The notes under the pieces: model-generated
The model's database searches: none
The model's input: only the letters and a program-made list of their open reading frames with translations
Told to the model about the DNA's origin: nothing
Shown here: piece after piece, positions 6,870 through 6,934 of the stretch
Layout of the letters: each line of letters begins with the position of its first letter
Position numbering within the stretch: the stretch's first letter is position 1
Translations under genes and position numbers: made by a program
Origin: Candidatus Omnitrophota bacterium
GTDB taxonomy: Bacteria > Omnitrophota > Gorgyraeia > Gygaellales > Profunditerraquicolaceae
NCBI GenBank assembly: GCA_023228185.1
Contig: JALOBQ010000050.1
Span: 1-6,934 of the forward strand
DNA length: 6,934 bases
Direction: 5' to 3'

Positions 6870-6877
6870 TCTGTCAA
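6847..6877 (-). promoter_or_regulatory. Predicted sigma70-type promoter of the marR-efflux operon
   Basis: On the minus strand a perfect -35 TTGACA lies at 6872-6877. Two -10 choices exist: TATTAT (6847-6852, 5 of 6 matches, spacer 19) or CATATT (6849-6854, 4 of 6 matches, ideal spacer 17). Transcription would start near 6840, giving a leader of about 40 nt before the marR ATG. The whole -10 and spacer lie inside the palindrome at 6841-6869, so a bound MarR dimer would block RNA polymerase. It is the only strong promoter seen in the window and probably drives all seven genes. Confidence 0.6.
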
Positions 6878-6882
6878 GCAGA

Positions 6883-6911
6883 ATATGCTAAATTAGCCGC
6901 AGGATATGCTA
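6883..6911. repeat. Direct repeat ATATGCTA, two copies 21 bp apart
   Basis: ATATGCTA occurs at 6883-6890 and 6904-6911, a period of 21 bp (two helical turns), just upstream of the operon -35. A related ATATGC lies at 6850-6855 inside the operator palindrome. The phasing would suit binding of a dimeric activator, but two 8-bp copies in AT-rich DNA may be coincidental. Confidence 0.3.
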
Positions 6912-6915
6912 TAAT
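6907..6915 (+). promoter_or_regulatory. Possible divergent extended -10 promoter
   Basis: TGCTATAAT on the plus strand is a perfect extended -10 element (TGn plus TATAAT). No good -35 is present 16-18 bp upstream (GCTAAA at the 17-bp position), which extended -10 promoters tolerate. It would direct transcription rightwards, out of the window, perhaps to a divergent gene; nothing downstream is visible to support this. Confidence 0.3.
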
Positions 6916-6934
6916 CATTTTAAATTAAACGGCT

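Noticed and set aside
1..6934. CRISPR array, tRNA/rRNA, insertion sequence, phage or toxin-antitoxin genes
   Set aside because: No spaced repeat arrays, cloverleaf-like sequence, transposase, terminal inverted repeats or integrase were seen; nearly all bases are accounted for by seven co-oriented genes.

Overview
The window reads as the upstream part of one compact, leftward-transcribed (minus-strand) operon in a diderm (Gram-negative-type) bacterium. The diderm inference rests on a TolC-type outer-membrane channel with a Sec signal peptide, a lipoprotein periplasmic adaptor and a full-length RND inner-membrane pump. Base composition is moderately AT-rich (about 40-45% GC by eye), codon use looks uniform from gene to gene, and ribosome-binding sites are strong AGGAGG-type. 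The mix of genes would fit an uncultured candidate-phylum diderm (Omnitrophota-like) or a deltaproteobacterium-like lineage, but that placement is only an impression.

Layout in transcription order, right to left. 6802-6934 is the control region: a sigma70-like promoter whose -10 and spacer lie inside a 29-bp near-perfect palindrome, the likely MarR operator. Next come a MarR-family regulator (6349-6801), a TolC-family outer-membrane factor (5072-6349), a short lipoprotein membrane-fusion adaptor (4207-5082), an HAE/AcrB-like RND pump of 1057 aa (1037-4210), a 97-aa PII-like protein of the kind found beside RND pumps (751-1044), a UPF0016/Gdt1 (TMEM165-like) divalent-cation transporter with two EMGDKTQ motifs (172-744), and the N-terminal ACT-domain part of what is probably formyltetrahydrofolate deformylase PurU (1-138, cut by the window edge). 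The genes from marR to the PII-like gene overlap end to start by 1, 11, 4 and 8 nt, the next gap is 6 nt and the last is 33 nt. No stretch over 300 nt lacks a gene.

How it works together: the first four genes form a self-regulated tripartite efflux module. MarR would repress its own operon until an inducer binds, and adaptor, pump and channel would export the substrate across both membranes. The translationally coupled PII-like protein is the most interesting part. It keeps the PII-type beginning of the T-loop but lacks the usual Tyr-containing T-loop tip, and could be a small-molecule or metal-responsive regulator of the pump. The Gdt1-like gene six bases downstream adds a cation (Mn2+/Ca2+-type) exporter, so the operon may combine RND efflux with cation homeostasis. 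The adaptor appears to lack the alpha-helical hairpin of AcrA-type proteins. Nothing here is a phage, IS, CRISPR or defence system. The novelty, if any, lies in this pairing of parts.
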